This document shows positions 7,705 through 8,751 of a stretch of DNA of 8,751 bases, piece after piece. Source of the DNA: Bacteroidales bacterium UBA5762 (GTDB lineage Bacteria; Bacteroidota; Bacteroidia; Bacteroidales; TTA-H9); NCBI GenBank assembly GCA_002418865.1, contig DIEY01000025.1, positions 3,544-12,294 on the forward strand, written 5' to 3'. How positions within the stretch are numbered: position 1 is the stretch's first letter; every line of letters begins with the position of its first letter. The notes beneath the pieces are model-generated. The model was not told the DNA's origin and made no database searches. It worked only from the letters and a program-made list of their open reading frames with translations. The translations under genes were made by a program, and so were the position numbers.

Positions 7705-7741
7705 AAACCGCTGTAAATACTTAGTTTACAGCGGTTTTTTC
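7705..7741 (+). terminator. Strong intrinsic terminator of dnaK
   Basis: AAACCGCTGTAAA (7705-7717) and TTTACAGCGGTTT (7725-7737) form a perfect 13-base-pair stem with a 7-base loop, followed by a T-run at 7735-7740. It starts 32 bases after the dnaK stop, the expected place. It also lies directly beside the IS30 remnant and marks the edge between the conserved gene and the accessory debris. Confidence 0.93.
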
Positions 7742-7747
7742 GTATAT

Positions 7748-8001
7748 TTAAGCTACAAATGCAACTTTTTTGTTAAACAATATTTGATCCAGTTTCTCTT
7801 TGGGTGTTAAAAATCCTAAACGCTTTCTTGGCCTGTTGTTTGGTGTCATTTCCACCTATCACGCCTGTCGACGTTACGTTTAATTTCCCGGATAACGGTG
7901 CTCTTGTCAACCCCAATGACCCTGGCTATCTCAATTTTTCTGTATCCGTTTCCCAACATTTGCGAGATAGTGTACCTTTGTTCTTGCGTTAAGTGTCCCA
8001 T
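7748..8001 (-). pseudogene. IS30-family transposase, N-terminus joined out of frame to C-terminus
   Basis: From the ATG at 8001 the minus strand reads MGHLTQEQRYTISQMLGNGY and continues through a helix-turn-helix (KIEIARVIGVDKSTVIREIKRN) to Asp48. This is the N-terminal DNA-binding domain typical of IS30-family transposases. It then meets a frame change and stops with TGA at 7846-7848 after 51 codons. In another frame, codons from 7855 to 7748 encode NNRPRKRLGFLTPKEKLDQI and end KKVAFVA-stop, the characteristic C-terminal tail of the same family. Only about 83 of an expected 310-330 residues survive; the entire DDE catalytic core is gone. The deletion junction lies near 7852-7858. The gene cannot make an active transposase, though a small helix-turn-helix peptide could still be produced. 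Confidence 0.88.
7756..7769 (+). repeat. IS30 remnant inverted repeat, transposase 3' side
   Basis: CAAATGCAACTTTT matches the reverse complement of 8141-8154 at 13 of 14 bases. It overlaps the last codons of the transposase tail (KKVAF), placing the terminal repeat at the end of the gene. Confidence 0.7.
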
Positions 8002-8140
8002 CCTGCAACTTATTTCTGGGGAGATTTATGGGGCGAAGATAGCCACTTAACCGTCAGGAACGACGAGGGAAAGCTCAGCACTTTCTCTCTTGTTCTTGAA
8101 AAATTAGTTTTTTTCGTTTGCCCCTTAAACTAACGCCCCC

Positions 8141-8154
8141 AAAAGTTACATTTG
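8141..8154 (-). repeat. IS30 remnant inverted repeat, upstream side
   Basis: AAAAGTTACATTTG is the inverted partner of 7756-7769, with one mismatch. It lies 140 bases upstream of the transposase ATG and marks the boundary with the DUF3987-like fragment. Confidence 0.7.
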
Positions 8155-8181
8155 CAATAAAAATCTAAGATATCTGCAACT

Positions 8182-8514
8182 GTGGATATTGAGGGAATGG
8201 AGGATTTTAATTTCGAACAAATGCCCACTTTTTCCGAATCAGTCACCGACTTACTGCCCTCTTTGCTTTCGCAAATCGCGGCTAAAGCCGTTTCGCCCGA
8301 AAATGCCGACTTGCTTTTGCTGGGCAGCCTCACCACTTTCTCAGCCTGTCTGCCCAATGTTTACGGTATTTATGGCAGTCGTGAAGTGTTTCCTAATCTT
8401 TTTCTGTTCGTTACTGCCCAAGCCTATGCCCACAAAGGACGTCTGACGCTTTGCCGCCACATGGTCGAACCCATCCACCGCCAACTGCGTGAGAGTTACA
8501 AATGCGTTGGTTAA
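8182..8514 (+). pseudogene. DUF3987-type (YfjI-like) protein fragment
   Basis: The translation resembles an internal block of the DUF3987 proteins found in Bacteroidota accessory regions, often next to VirE N-terminal and primase/helicase-like domains. The recognisable stretch runs from MPTFSESVTDLLPSLLSQIA through LLLGSLTTFSACLPNVYGIY and PNLFLFVTAQAYAHKGRLTL to VEPIHRQLRESYK. In relatives I recall, the nucleotide-binding loop reads ASAGKG; here it is AYAHKG, losing a glycine. The in-frame GTG at 8182 has no clear ribosome site, and a stop codon lies at 8158-8160 beside the IS30 end. The usual N-terminal region and the long C-terminal ATPase part are both missing. The frame departs from the family pattern after about 8500 and stops at 8512. 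GC content is about 51 percent against about 36 percent just downstream, suggesting foreign origin. Family assignment is from memory. Confidence 0.7.
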
Positions 8515-8705
8515 AAGATTTTGATTATGATACACTTGCACCGAAAACAATAAAAATTGTTCCGCCCGATAATATCATTCCCGAGTGGAAAGATGATTAT
8601 GAAACAATGCGCGAAACAATGATTTACGGCGAATCATTGCCATTCAACAAGCTGATAGATAAGATAAAACAACTGAATGAAAGGATAAACCACATGGATT
8701 GGTAA
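8502..8705 (+). pseudogene. Short frame resembling an AbiEii-type nucleotidyltransferase toxin C-terminus
   Basis: A 67-codon frame starts at an ATG overlapping the DUF3987 fragment by 13 bases in another frame and ends at TAA 8703-8705. The product carries VPPDNIIPEWKDDYETMRE, then MIYGESLPFNKLIDKIKQLN and a final INHMDW. The DYExMxExMIYGE...F..L...I..L pattern reminds me of the extreme C-terminus of AbiEii/AbiGii-type nucleotidyltransferase toxins, the toxin half of abortive-infection toxin-antitoxin pairs. The nucleotidyltransferase core is absent, so this would be a broken remnant. No AbiEi-like antitoxin is visible. There is an in-frame TGA at 8490-8492, and the ATG lies at the composition change, which argues for a recombination junction rather than a true start. 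It could instead be a small intact protein of unknown role. Confidence 0.45.
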
Positions 8706-8751
8706 CTTTTGAAAAGCCTAAAAATCCCCAATATCCCCATTTATTTAAAAC

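Larger units (their letters stand above)
7755..8155 (-). mobile_element. IS30-family insertion sequence remnant, internally deleted (MITE-like)
   Basis: About 400 bases bounded by the inverted repeats at 7756-7769 and 8141-8154. Between them are the two ends of an IS30-family transposase on the minus strand and about 140 bases of leader. A complete element should be roughly 1.1 kb or more, so most of the transposase gene is missing while both ends remain. That architecture is that of a non-autonomous derivative, mobilisable only by a related transposase supplied elsewhere. Exact outer ends and a target-site duplication (normally 2-3 bases in this family) could not be fixed. Confidence 0.75.

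Noticed and set aside
7705..7741. The strong inverted repeat considered as an end of the IS30 element
   Set aside because: It has terminator form (13-base stem, T-run) at the expected distance after dnaK, and the element's own matching ends are found at 7756-7769 and 8141-8154.
7804..7992. Plus-strand 62-codon frame across the IS30 remnant
   Set aside because: It is the antisense of the transposase N-terminal and C-terminal pieces, which match a known family on the minus strand; the plus-strand product resembles nothing.
8130..8550. Minus-strand frames at 8130-8357 and 8341-8550 and plus-strand frame 8189-8446
   Set aside because: They are shadow frames over the DUF3987-like fragment, with compositions that look non-coding and no recognisable motifs.
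1..8751. CRISPR arrays, tRNA or rRNA genes
   Set aside because: No regularly spaced direct repeats and no tRNA or rRNA sequence patterns were seen on either strand.

Overview
The window looks like a chromosomal segment of a member of the Bacteroidota (Bacteroidetes), probably an anaerobe or environmental relative of the Bacteroidales. Pointers are the serine hydroxymethyltransferase insertion typical of that phylum, a lipoprotein of Bacteroidota type, promoter-like TAnnTTTG elements, weak Shine-Dalgarno sequences, an IS30-family remnant of the Bacteroides type, and a ferredoxin-dependent 2-oxoacid oxidoreductase. The genus cannot be named from the sequence alone.

Layout. Positions 1-753 hold the 3' part of a 2-oxoacid:ferredoxin oxidoreductase beta subunit (korB type), followed after 29 bases by glyA (783-2063). 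Converging on glyA is a large minus-strand gene (2154-4349) that fuses a NifS/selenocysteine-lyase-like PLP enzyme to a complete selenophosphate synthetase (SelD). A 131-base divergent region, with a promoter-like element for each direction, separates it from an unrecognised lipoprotein gene (4481-5533). After 244 bases with an operator-like palindrome and a small hairpin comes dnaK (5778-7673), closed by a strong intrinsic terminator (7705-7741).

Beyond the terminator the character changes to accessory debris. A roughly 400-base IS30-family remnant has both inverted ends, but its transposase is reduced to the N-terminal helix-turn-helix and the C-terminal tail (7748-8001). It abuts a truncated, GC-rich fragment of a DUF3987-type ATPase/primase-associated protein (8182-8514). 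That fragment breaks off at about 8500 into an AT-rich short reading frame resembling the C-terminus of an AbiEii-type nucleotidyltransferase toxin (8502-8705). The last 46 bases hold nothing I recognise.

How the genes fit together. The standout is the NifS-SelD fusion. One polypeptide carries a domain able to release selenium from selenocysteine (or sulfur from cysteine) and the enzyme that converts selenide to selenophosphate, so it plausibly channels selenium into selenoproteins or selenium-modified tRNA. No other selenium gene (selA, selB, selC, selU/ybbB) and no convincing in-frame UGA selenocysteine codon is present here. The remaining intact genes are housekeeping (2-oxoacid oxidation, one-carbon metabolism, protein folding) plus one lipoprotein of unknown role.
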